Positions 37,111 through 45,444 of a stretch of 50,708 nt of DNA are shown here, piece after piece. Both the position numbers and the translations under genes were made by a program. Position 1 is the first letter of the stretch. Each line of letters opens with the position of its first letter. The notes beneath the pieces are model-generated. The model was not told the origin of the DNA. It worked only from the letters and a program-made list of their open reading frames with translations, and did not search any database. The stretch comes from Candidatus Woesearchaeota archaeon (GTDB lineage Archaea; Nanobdellota; Nanobdellia; Woesearchaeales; ARS49): the NCBI GenBank assembly GCA_016203305.1, contig JACQMY010000039.1, positions 1 through 50,708 on the forward strand, read 5' to 3'.

Positions 37111-37244
37111 AAACTTTTTAAAAAGTTTTGAAGAGCAACTACTCTTCAAAGCCCCGCCGAAATCTTCGTTTCGGCGCGGTTTGATCAAAGCGCTCCTCGT
37201 TCGGGCTCGAAGAAGCAAGTCATAGATGTTTTCGGAGAAAACAT
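37111..37244. other. Hairpin-dense intergenic region
   Basis: AAACTTTTTAAAAAGTTT, GAAGAG/CTCTTC, CGCCGAAA/TTTCGGCG, ATGTTTTC-GGA-GAAAACAT. Confidence 0.55.
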
Positions 37245-37307
37245 GTTTGCTACTCTTCTCTCGCTCTCACGATCTCGCGCAAGCCAAGTGCAGCAAAACC
37301 AGATGTT

Positions 37308-37730
37308 CTACTTCTTCAGACCACGCAAAATTAGAACTAAGACAGCCACAGTAATAGCCGCATCTGCAACATTAAAAACAGGCCAGAAATGCACGTCGAC
37401 AAAATCGATAACAGCACCATAATACAAACGATCAATCAGATTGCCAAAAGCGCCACCGAGCACTAAACCTAATGGGATCTGCTCCTTTGGAAACTCCTTA
37501 TGCTTTGCTATAATATAGACAACTACTGCAAGAGAGAACAGCAATAAAAACAACGATGCACTCTTGCCCAAGCCGAAAAGAGTGCCGGTGTTCAACATAT
37601 GAGTAAATGATACCAATCCAAAGTTTACATCTGCACCAAGAGGCAACAAAGAAACAACCAACAACTTAGAAACACGATCAAGAACAAAAACAACAATTGC
37701 AACGCCCCAGAACTTCACAAGCCTTTCCAT
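37308..37730 (-). CDS. lspA: Lipoprotein signal peptidase (SPase II)
   Basis: Four TM segments; [48 protein letters not shown] catalytic Asp motifs. Confidence 0.92.
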   Translation of the reverse strand: MERLVKFWGVAIVVFVLDRVSKLLVVSLLPLGADVNFGLVSFTHMLNTGTLFGLGKSASLFLLLFSLAVVVYIIAKHKEFPKEQIPLGLVLGGAFGNLIDRLYYGAVIDFVDVHFWPVFNVADAAITVAVLVLILRGLKK

Positions 37731-38074
37731 CGCTGCTGATACGGACGCTCCTCAGGTTTTCTTTCCAACAAATCCAAACGATGAAGCACAGTCTCCAATT
37801 GCGCCTTTATCGTGTCCAACTTAGCACTAATCAACTGCAACTGCTGGTCAGAAGAAACCTCAGCCTTAGCAAACGCAGCAGGCTGAGCGAATGACGGTTG
37901 TGGAAATGAAGACGATGGCTCTGCAGGCGGCGCAGTAATTCCCTCAGCACCAGACATGCCCAAATTATCCATCGACGGAGAAGACGCAGGTTCTTCAGGA
38001 CGAGGAAACTCAGGAGCAGGATACTCGGTCACCTCTTCTTTCTTCCAAAACTTCAACTTATCCAGAACGCCCAT
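37715..38074 (-). CDS. Small Pro-rich/coiled-coil protein
   Basis: [50 protein letters not shown]; overlaps the lspA start. Confidence 0.6.
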   Translation of the reverse strand: MGVLDKLKFWKKEEVTEYPAPEFPRPEEPASSPSMDNLGMSGAEGITAPPAEPSSSFPQPSFAQPAAFAKAEVSSDQQLQLISAKLDTIKAQLETVLHRLDLLERKPEERPYQQRWKGL

Positions 38075-38148
38075 ACATCAATTGAAAGACTTTTCCGTTA
38101 TAAACCTTTTGTCGTATATTTTTTAAACAACACTTCAATTTCACGCAC

Positions 38149-39015
38149 ATGCACCATCTAAGTAAATACACCTGGATTTTTGTCATCACAGCAATACTGC
38201 TCGGATTTGTTTGGCCAACACCGGGCATCCTGATCAAACCAGCTGTCAGCATACTTCTAATCGGCCTAATGACCCTTTCATTCATCAAAATAAAAACCGC
38301 GGACATTATAAGGGCATTCACACACGCACGGATTTACATCATAGTTCTCATCACGCTTTTGATCACACCGCTCCTTGCCTTTCTTGCAAAACCCTTTCTC
38401 GCGCCTGAAATCTTTGCCGGCCTCATCATCGCCACAGCAGTGCCTGCAGGAGTTTCTGTTGTGTTCATCTGCACACTCTGCCATGGAAAACCAGTGGATG
38501 CACTTAACATTACAGCCCTAAGCCACATAATCAGTACAATCACGCTGCCTCTCTTAATCTGGCTCGCAGGACAGGAAGCACACATACAACCGAGCACGCT
38601 TCTCTTTGTACTGATAAAATTCATTTTCTTGCCACTGATACTTGCACAAGTGGTAAGCCCCGTTATAGAACAACGCAAAGCGCTAAACTTCACACTCTCA
38701 ACTCTGCTACTCATCGCAATCATATGGGCAATAATCGCACCCACTCGAGCATTCATCATGGCATATCCTGCCCAAACAGTCACCGTCCTACTGATCAGCG
38801 GGACATGCATGCTTCTTCCATTCGCTCTTGGCTGGATAATTGGGAGGAGCCCTAGTGAAAAAATCACCTACTCAATTGCGGCAAGCTACAAGAACTACGC
38901 ACTTGCAACTGTAATCGCATACAGCTTGCTGGGCGAGATAGGAACACTCGCGCCAATCGCATACACCATTCTCAACAACATACTTTTCGCAATCGTTCAA
39001 GAACGTTTTGGCTGA
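38149..39015 (+). CDS. BASS (bile acid:Na+ symporter-like) family transporter
   Basis: About 9-10 TM segments; AGLIIATAVPAGVSVVFICTLCHGKPVDALNITALSHIISTITLPLLIWL. Confidence 0.75.
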   Translation: MHHLSKYTWIFVITAILLGFVWPTPGILIKPAVSILLIGLMTLSFIKIKTADIIRAFTHARIYIIVLITLLITPLLAFLAKPFLAPEIFAGLIIATAVPAGVSVVFICTLCHGKPVDALNITALSHIISTITLPLLIWLAGQEAHIQPSTLLFVLIKFIFLPLILAQVVSPVIEQRKALNFTLSTLLLIAIIWAIIAPTRAFIMAYPAQTVTVLLISGTCMLLPFALGWIIGRSPSEKITYSIAASYKNYALATVIAYSLLGEIGTLAPIAYTILNNILFAIVQERFG

Positions 39016-39674
39016 ACGCGCAGAGATTTGCCCTCAGCAACGAACAATGCATGAAACTCGTTAAACAAAGCAGACCGTTCTTCGTTATTCGTAATTCGTT
39101 GTTCGAATTCGCCATAAAACAAACCCTGCAGTTCATGATAATCAACATCAGCAGAACAAATATCCAGATTACTACAAATTCGTTTGGTGTAAGCATCAAC
39201 AACAAAAACAGGACGTCTCCCAGCATAGAGCAACATGCTATCAGCAGTCTCAGGACCAACACCCCACAAAGAAAGAAGCTCTTCTCGAATTTCGTTTGTA
39301 ACACGCAGCCTGTCGAATAACTTGCTCATTGAACCATGCTTTTTCAGGACATACTGCGCGAACAACTTGAGCTTTTTCGCTTTTTGACGGAAATAACCAC
39401 TGCTCCTTATCAAAGAAGCAAGCCTTCGCTGATTAACACCAGAGAGCTTTTCTAAATCAACCAAACCAGCACCAAATAATGCATCAAGCGCCTTTTCAAC
39501 ATTCTTCCAGCTCGTATTCTGAGTCAAGACAGCACCGATGCAAATCTCCAACAGCTCTTCTTCAGACAACATCCGAGAACCATTCGAAGAATGGTAACCA
39601 AACTGCCTTGTAGGCCACCAACCCTGCGGGCCATGCCTGCGCAACAAAACACCATACAATTGAATGAGTTTCAT
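38997..39674 (-). CDS. HhH-GPD endonuclease III-like DNA glycosylase
   Basis: AVLTQNTSWKNVEKAL; LLSLWGVGPETADSMLLYAGRRPVFVVDAYTKRI. Confidence 0.85.
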   Translation of the reverse strand: MKLIQLYGVLLRRHGPQGWWPTRQFGYHSSNGSRMLSEEELLEICIGAVLTQNTSWKNVEKALDALFGAGLVDLEKLSGVNQRRLASLIRSSGYFRQKAKKLKLFAQYVLKKHGSMSKLFDRLRVTNEIREELLSLWGVGPETADSMLLYAGRRPVFVVDAYTKRICSNLDICSADVDYHELQGLFYGEFEQRITNNEERSALFNEFHALFVAEGKSLRVQPKRS

Positions 39675-40756
39675 CTTAACGATTTCAGCACTTTGTCTAA
39701 CGCTTTGGAAGTAACAGTCCAATCAAACTCCTTCCGAACCTTCTGCTGCAACAATTTCGCCATTCTTTTTGCCTTAACAGGATTTTTCAACACCCAGTTA
39801 ATCCGTTCACGCAAAGCAAGAACGTCCTTTGGTTTGATCAAAAAACCAGTCTTATCATCAATGATCTCGCGCGTGCCGCCAACATCTGTTGCTATCACTG
39901 GAACACCAACAGCACCCGCCTCCAAAACAGAAGTCGGCAAACCCTCAGCATAAGAAGGATTCACAAAAACATCCGAATAAGAAAGAACCTTCCTAATGCC
40001 AGCAGAATCCTGCTCGCCCAAGAAAACAACATTCCTGCCAGCAGCCGATCTAAGCTCACGCGCATAATTACCACTGCCAATAATGAGAACTTTCACGTTC
40101 TCCATTTCAGCAGTTGCTTCCACTAAATCCTGAACACCCTTCGCCTCAATCAAACGGCCAACAAATGAAATAACTTTTTGCCTGTACGGCTTGGTTGTTT
40201 TTACCGGCTTGAAGAATGAGGAATCAATCGCATTATGCAAAACAATAGTCTTGCGCTTACACAAATGTCTTGCAAACTTAGCAGAAGCATCACTAACACC
40301 CGCGACCGCACGTGCACGATGCACAACAAAATAGCCAATCGTATGATCATACAACCAGTTCACAGCGTAGACGAATGGCTTGCTGCCTGTGTGCATAGTC
40401 CCATGCTCGATATGCAAATGCGGAATCTTGTTTTTCCTGGCAAACCGAGCACCAACAAAAGACAACGTGAAGAAACGCGTATGCGTTATGACCGCATCAT
40501 AAGTTCCCAAAGTTTGCAAGAATTTGAAAACGCCAGGCAGGACAACAGGATAAGTTCCACCCAACGCATTCCAAGTTGGAACGCGAAAAACATGCATGCC
40601 ACGATAGGATTCCTTTTCTTTCATGCCACGAAGCAAAGCAGTAACAACATCAACCTTCCAACCATGCTTCACCAAACGAACACCAGTTTCTTCAGCATAC
40701 TTTTCCACGCCGCCACGATGCGGCCAAAAATACGGAGCGAAAATCAAGATTTTCAT
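39671..40756 (-). CDS. Family 4 glycosyltransferase
   Basis: KILIFAPYFWPHRGGVEKYAEE; FVGRLIEAKGVQDLVEA; NPSYAEGLPTSVLEAGAVGVPVIATDVGGTREII. Confidence 0.93.
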   Translation of the reverse strand: MKILIFAPYFWPHRGGVEKYAEETGVRLVKHGWKVDVVTALLRGMKEKESYRGMHVFRVPTWNALGGTYPVVLPGVFKFLQTLGTYDAVITHTRFFTLSFVGARFARKNKIPHLHIEHGTMHTGSKPFVYAVNWLYDHTIGYFVVHRARAVAGVSDASAKFARHLCKRKTIVLHNAIDSSFFKPVKTTKPYRQKVISFVGRLIEAKGVQDLVEATAEMENVKVLIIGSGNYARELRSAAGRNVVFLGEQDSAGIRKVLSYSDVFVNPSYAEGLPTSVLEAGAVGVPVIATDVGGTREIIDDKTGFLIKPKDVLALRERINWVLKNPVKAKRMAKLLQQKVRKEFDWTVTSKALDKVLKSLR

Positions 40757-40760
40757 TTTG

Positions 40761-41195
40761 TCACGGACCATCGGTTCCGCTTCTTCGCTTCGCTCGATCG
40801 CTCATAAAATTGCGATGGTCCGTGAGCACACTCGGAATTCCACCCAATTGATCATCAATTTCGGTGGAATTCCGATGTTTTTTAAGCGCAAACTCGCGCA
40901 CCAATCTTGTCGTGTTACGCTCGAGATTCTCCAAGCGCAAATAAATACGAAACACCAGATAAAATAACAAAATGATTGAAAGATAAACAATAAGGTCAAC
41001 ACCCCGCTCAACACCAAAAGGCTTGCTAACACCAGATGCAAGGCCAGGCAAAAAAGCAATTACGCTTAATCCACCCCAAATCACCAGCCAAAACACGAGC
41101 CACTGACCGGTCAGACGACGTTCACGGAAGAGCGCAAAAGCCCTCAAAATACCGAAAACAGTCACAAGAATTGCAATAATCTGGATCGGAGTCAT
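40761..41195 (-). CDS. DUF2304-like membrane protein
   Basis: Short membrane protein between GT4 and GT2; its C-terminus is encoded by two palindromes. Confidence 0.7.
   Translation of the reverse strand: MTPIQIIAILVTVFGILRAFALFRERRLTGQWLVFWLVIWGGLSVIAFLPGLASGVSKPFGVERGVDLIVYLSIILLFYLVFRIYLRLENLERNTTRLVREFALKKHRNSTEIDDQLGGIPSVLTDHRNFMSDRAKRRSGTDGP
40762..40874. repeat. Two adjacent long inverted repeats
   Basis: TCACGGACCATCG (40762-40774)/CGATGGTCCGTGA (40814-40826); CGGAATTCCACC (40834-40845)/GGTGGAATTCCG (40863-40874). Confidence 0.85.
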
Positions 41196-41199
41196 TTTG

Positions 41200-41880
41200 T
41201 TACCTCATGAATTTATGCAAAAGCATTTTGTATAAAATTCTAAACGCGTTCCACGAACTCTGACCATGCTTCTTCGAATACTCTGTATACTTGATAACAA
41301 CTGGAACTTCCTTATAACGCAACTGTTTCTTCCTTATTTCATCAATAAACTCAGACGCGTGCTCCATGCGGTCAGCACGCAATTCTATGGTCTGTGCAGC
41401 ATGCCGAGACATCGCGCGAAAACCATTATGCGCATCAGTCATTTTTACACCATACAAAAGCCAAATAAAAAAAATGCCGCCCTTCAAGAACAACTTGCGC
41501 ACAAATGGAACACCCGCTTTACCTTTCAAAAACCTACTGCCCAAAGCAATGTCAGCCTTGCCATCAACAACCGGCTTCAGCATTGCGGGCAAGTCCTCAA
41601 CACGATGCTGGCCATCAGCATCAAAAGTCACTATAAACTCCGCACCCTGCTGCAAAGCAAAATCAATACCGGTCTTCAACGAAGCACCCTGGCCCCTATT
41701 AATAATGTGGCGCAACGCCTGCGCGCCATGCTGTTCTGCCATTTGGAACGTTTTGTCCCTAGAACCATCATCAACAACCACAACGTTCTGATAACCCGCC
41801 TCCTTGAGCCCATCAACTACCTTGCCAATCGCATGCTCCTCATTATATGCTGCAATCACAATCCAAGCCCCCTGTTCCAT
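41200..41880 (-). CDS. Family 2 glycosyltransferase
   Basis: WIVIAAYNEEHAIGKVVDGL; VVVDDGSRDKT; VTFDADGQHRVEDLPAML. Confidence 0.93.
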   Translation of the reverse strand: MEQGAWIVIAAYNEEHAIGKVVDGLKEAGYQNVVVVDDGSRDKTFQMAEQHGAQALRHIINRGQGASLKTGIDFALQQGAEFIVTFDADGQHRVEDLPAMLKPVVDGKADIALGSRFLKGKAGVPFVRKLFLKGGIFFIWLLYGVKMTDAHNGFRAMSRHAAQTIELRADRMEHASEFIDEIRKKQLRYKEVPVVIKYTEYSKKHGQSSWNAFRILYKMLLHKFMR

Positions 41881-41962
41881 ATCGACGATAATACAAACAC
41901 CCTTTTAAAAGGTTTATGAACTCCAGAACTAGTTTTATATAGGTTGTTCCGAAGATACATTT

Positions 41963-42769
41963 ATGCGTCTGCACGCACCAAATTTCAACCTTACACACAC
42001 CCTGGACAGCGGACAATTCTTCAGATACGACAAGATAGGAGAATGGTATTACTGCCAAGAAAGGGATGTTTTGTTCAAAATAAAGCAAAATTCAGATTGG
42101 CTAGAGTTTGAAGGAACAACAGAAGAACACGTAAAACGCCTCTTTGGACTACAGTGCGATTACGAACAAATCATAAAAGAACTCTCTAAAGACAAAACGC
42201 TCCTGCCCGCAATCAAAAAATACAAAGGACTCCGCGTGATGCAAAGAGACCCATGGGAAACCCTCGTAAGCTTTCAATGCAGCATAATGAGCAATATCAA
42301 AAAAATAAAGTTAAACATGAGCTGCCTTGCAAAAGAGTTTGGAACTCCAATCAAGCTTGATAAATATGCATCGCACACTTTTCCAAAACCAGGAATGCTG
42401 CATGACTTGGAAAAAATCAAAAGGTGCGCAACAGGATTCAGAGCAAAATACATACACCAAGCAAACAGCCTAGTTGATGACGAATACTTTGAAAAATTAA
42501 GAACGAAAAAATATGCTGAAGCACACGAACAACTAATGGAACTCCCAGGAGTAGCCGAAAAAGTCGCAGACTGCATCTGCATATTCGCACTCTGCAAAAC
42601 AGAAGCATTCCCAGTAGACGTCTGGATTGAACGAATCATGAAACAAACCTATCCAGAAACAAAAAAAATGAAAAACAAACAAATACGACAGTTTGCGTCT
42701 GACAGATGGGGAAAAAATGCAGGATATGCGCAGCAGTTCTTATATCACTATGCGAGGCACAACACATGA
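41963..42769 (+). CDS. OGG1-like 8-oxoguanine DNA glycosylase
   Basis: OGG_N-like FNLTHTLDSGQFFRYDKIGEWYYC; HhH LMELPGVAEKVADCICIFALCKTEAFPVDVWIERIM with K and D. Confidence 0.88.
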   Translation: MRLHAPNFNLTHTLDSGQFFRYDKIGEWYYCQERDVLFKIKQNSDWLEFEGTTEEHVKRLFGLQCDYEQIIKELSKDKTLLPAIKKYKGLRVMQRDPWETLVSFQCSIMSNIKKIKLNMSCLAKEFGTPIKLDKYASHTFPKPGMLHDLEKIKRCATGFRAKYIHQANSLVDDEYFEKLRTKKYAEAHEQLMELPGVAEKVADCICIFALCKTEAFPVDVWIERIMKQTYPETKKMKNKQIRQFASDRWGKNAGYAQQFLYHYARHNT

Positions 42770-43134
42770 AAGCACTCTCACTCAAACAACCATGGGCAGA
42801 ACTGGTTGTTTCAGGAAGAAAAACAATTGAGTTAAGAAACTGGGAAACCAGGTTTCGGGGAGAATTCCTAGTCCACGCATCAAAAAACCCAAACAAAAAA
42901 GCAATGGAACTCCTCGGCTACAAAGAACTGCCACTAGGCAGCATAGTAGGAAAGGCAACACTGGTTGACGTCAAACACTATAAGAACATGGACGAGTTCA
43001 ATTCGGATGCAAACAAACACTTCGCGACACCAGGATGGTACGATGACAAAGCAAAAGGATTTATCCTAAAAAATGCAAGCCGCTTAGAACCGAAACCACT
43101 AAAAGGCAAGCTCAACTTCTTTGAAGTAGGATGA
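42766..43134 (+). CDS. ASCH-domain protein
   Basis: MKALSLKQPWAELVVSGRKTIELRNWETRFRGEFLVHASK. Confidence 0.93.
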   Translation: MKALSLKQPWAELVVSGRKTIELRNWETRFRGEFLVHASKNPNKKAMELLGYKELPLGSIVGKATLVDVKHYKNMDEFNSDANKHFATPGWYDDKAKGFILKNASRLEPKPLKGKLNFFEVG

Positions 43135-43592
43135 ACAATGTTAAAATCAAACAAACCAACAAAGGCAAAGGAATTTTTGCAGCATATGAACTGCAAAAAG
43201 AAACAAAGATTCTAAAATTTGAACGCAACTTTGTCACCCTGCCAAATACTGTGACCTTGCGCATTGATGAACACAAACACCAATTGAGCACAAATCCCCA
43301 CTCAGCTGAAAACTACATCAACCACGCCTGCGATCCCAATGCGTACATTGACTTCAACGACCTAAGTCTTCGCGCACTAAGAAAAATCAAGCTAGAAGAA
43401 GAAATCACCTACAACTACTTCACCAGCGATTGGGACAACGAAGACCCATTCGACTGCAAATGTGGATCTCCATGTTGCAAAAAGCTAATTAATGGATTCA
43501 AGCACCTCTCTCTCACTGAAAAGAAAAAACTTGCGCCACTCCTCTCGCCATTCCTAAAGAAAAAACTTGGAGAGGAACTCACACTCCTATGA
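43131..43592 (+). CDS. SET-domain protein with post-SET Cys cluster
   Basis: GKGIFAAYELQKETKIL; NYINHACDPNAYIDFNDLSLRALRKIKLEEEITYNYFTSDWDNEDPFDCKCGSPCCKKLI. Confidence 0.9.
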   Translation: MNNVKIKQTNKGKGIFAAYELQKETKILKFERNFVTLPNTVTLRIDEHKHQLSTNPHSAENYINHACDPNAYIDFNDLSLRALRKIKLEEEITYNYFTSDWDNEDPFDCKCGSPCCKKLINGFKHLSLTEKKKLAPLLSPFLKKKLGEELTLL

Positions 43593-44242
43593 CACCAACA
43601 CATGACCAAATTGATCGAGTACTAAACATCCTGGTAAAGGAAGAAGGCAGCGCGACAATGCTCGGCAGAATGGGAAAAAAATACGAGCCATTCAAAGTCT
43701 TAATTTCAACCATACTTTCTGCGCGCGCAAAAGACGAAGTAACTGAGGTAGTCGCAGAAAAGCTGTTTGAAAAATATGACACAGCGGAAAAACTTGCCAA
43801 TGCTGACAAGAGAGAAGTGATCAGAATAATAAGAAAAATAGGATTCTACAACGCAAAAAGCAAAAACGTAATCAACACGGCAAAAATGCTTCTAGAAAAG
43901 TTCAACGGAAAAGTGCCAGACAAGCTAGAACAATTGATAGAACTCCCAGGCGTTGGAAGAAAAGTAGCAAACTGCGTTCTCGTCTACGCGTACAAACAAG
44001 ACGCGATACCAACTGACACCCATGTCCACAGAATAAGCAACAGACTAGGATGGGTGAAAACAAAACAACCAGAAGAAACAGAACAAGCACTCGAAAAACT
44101 CGTCCCAAAAAAACACTGGCAGCTCATCAATGACACCTTTGTAACACACGGCAAAACAATTTGCGTTCCAATCTCCCCATTCTGCAGCAAGTGCCCAATC
44201 TACAGATATTGTCAAAAGCAAGAGGTAACAAAAAGTAGATAA
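43589..44242 (+). CDS. nth: Endonuclease III
   Basis: LISTILSARAKDEVT; LPGVGRKVANCVLVYAYKQDAIPTDTHVHRISNRLGW; CVPISPFCSKCPIYRYC 4Fe-4S loop. Confidence 0.95.
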   Translation: MTPTHDQIDRVLNILVKEEGSATMLGRMGKKYEPFKVLISTILSARAKDEVTEVVAEKLFEKYDTAEKLANADKREVIRIIRKIGFYNAKSKNVINTAKMLLEKFNGKVPDKLEQLIELPGVGRKVANCVLVYAYKQDAIPTDTHVHRISNRLGWVKTKQPEETEQALEKLVPKKHWQLINDTFVTHGKTICVPISPFCSKCPIYRYCQKQEVTKSR

Positions 44243-44265
44243 ACACGTTGAACGCAAGGAGGAAC

Positions 44266-44661
44266 ATGGGGAATATAGTCAAAGTTGCAGTCCTGCCAAT
44301 AGTTGATAAAAGAGTTCTAATGTGCCGCAAACTAGGAGTTGACGCGCTCATCAACCTTGGCGGAAAAGTGGAAAATGAAGAAACTGATGAACAGTGCGCA
44401 GAACGAGAAACTCTGGAAGAAGCACAGTGTGGAGTAAAGGATCTTGTCCATTACACCACTGTCACAGCGCCGAGAGTCGATGAACCAAGCTCAACAATAG
44501 AACTCCGCTGTTATTTTGGCCAACTGGATGGAACACCCAAACCAAGAGAAGGTGACAAGATAATAGGCTTTGAATACATCGACAGAACATACAATGCTAG
44601 CAAACTTCCGCCGGCAATGCGAAAAGTCTTTGAGAAACTGGTATCAGACGGGCACCTCTAG
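44266..44661 (+). CDS. NUDIX (MutT-like) hydrolase
   Basis: GGKVENEETDEQCAERETLEEAQCGV; AAGGAGG 3-4 nt before ATG 44266. Confidence 0.85.
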   Translation: MGNIVKVAVLPIVDKRVLMCRKLGVDALINLGGKVENEETDEQCAERETLEEAQCGVKDLVHYTTVTAPRVDEPSSTIELRCYFGQLDGTPKPREGDKIIGFEYIDRTYNASKLPPAMRKVFEKLVSDGHL

Positions 44662-44662
44662 T

Positions 44663-44754
44663 AAAAGACACAATTTTTAGGACAATAGTTGTGTCTTTTA
44701 ATAGATTAGAACAGCGGATTTGCGTTTCAATAATAAATGTCCTGTTCTAATCTA
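44663..44754. repeat. Two tandem perfect inverted repeats
   Basis: AAAAGACACAA (44663-44673)/TTGTGTCTTTT (44689-44699); TAGATTAGAACAG (44702-44714)/CTGTTCTAATCTA (44742-44754). Confidence 0.9.
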
Positions 44755-44792
44755 GCAAAAACCATTTAAACAACACCAACACTCTTCTGACA

Positions 44793-45362
44793 ATGGTCAA
44801 CATGATCAAAATTGTGATTGCTGCAATAGTGCTGCTTACCATAATAGGCTATGCCCTGCTTGGCAAAAACGTCAAACGTGCCATAATCTTCAGAAGCGCG
44901 AAAACAAAAGCTTCAGAAAGTCTCGTCCTAGAAGTTGTAACTGGAATAATAACACTAGCAACAGCGCTCGCATATTATTTGCGCAACCGGCCAGAAGCAA
45001 CCTGGTGGATGGGAGCAGGCATTGTTCTACTTATCCTGGGAGGCATTGTACAACTCATTGCCCGCAAACACCTCTACGAAGACAAAACCTTCGAACACAG
45101 ACTACTGAGCGAGTTCAGCGCAGCACAAACAGGCATATACCGAAAACTCCGCTACCCAGGCAAAACAAGCACCCTGCTACTAACACTCGGATTCTGCCTA
45201 GCAATGGGAAGCACGTGGAGCATCGCAGTATGGGCAGCACTATTCCTACCGAGCACTCTCTACCGCATTAGTCAAGAAGAACAAACACTCCAAGACAAGT
45301 TCGGAGAACGATGGATGAACTACCAAGAAGAAAGCAAAAGAATAATCCCAGGAATATTCTAG
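44793..45362 (+). CDS. ICMT/PEMT-family membrane methyltransferase
   Basis: GIYRKLRYPGKTSTLLLTLGFCLAMGS..RISQEEQTLQDKFGERWMNYQEESKRIIPGIF. Confidence 0.82.
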   Translation: MVNMIKIVIAAIVLLTIIGYALLGKNVKRAIIFRSAKTKASESLVLEVVTGIITLATALAYYLRNRPEATWWMGAGIVLLILGGIVQLIARKHLYEDKTFEHRLLSEFSAAQTGIYRKLRYPGKTSTLLLTLGFCLAMGSTWSIAVWAALFLPSTLYRISQEEQTLQDKFGERWMNYQEESKRIIPGIF

Positions 45363-45439
45363 GCTTTAGGTTGTGGGGTGTAGGTATTAGGGCGAAGGCG
45401 GAAGGACGAAGGTTGTAGGTGTTAGGTTGTAGGACGAAG
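45363..45439 (+). repeat. Heptanucleotide-periodic array G
   Basis: GCTTTAG GTTGTGG GGTGTAG GTATTAG GGCGAAG GCGGAAG GACGAAG GTTGTAG GTGTTAG GTTGTAG GACGAAG: 11 units, no slip. Confidence 0.92.
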
Positions 45440-45444
45440 AACAC

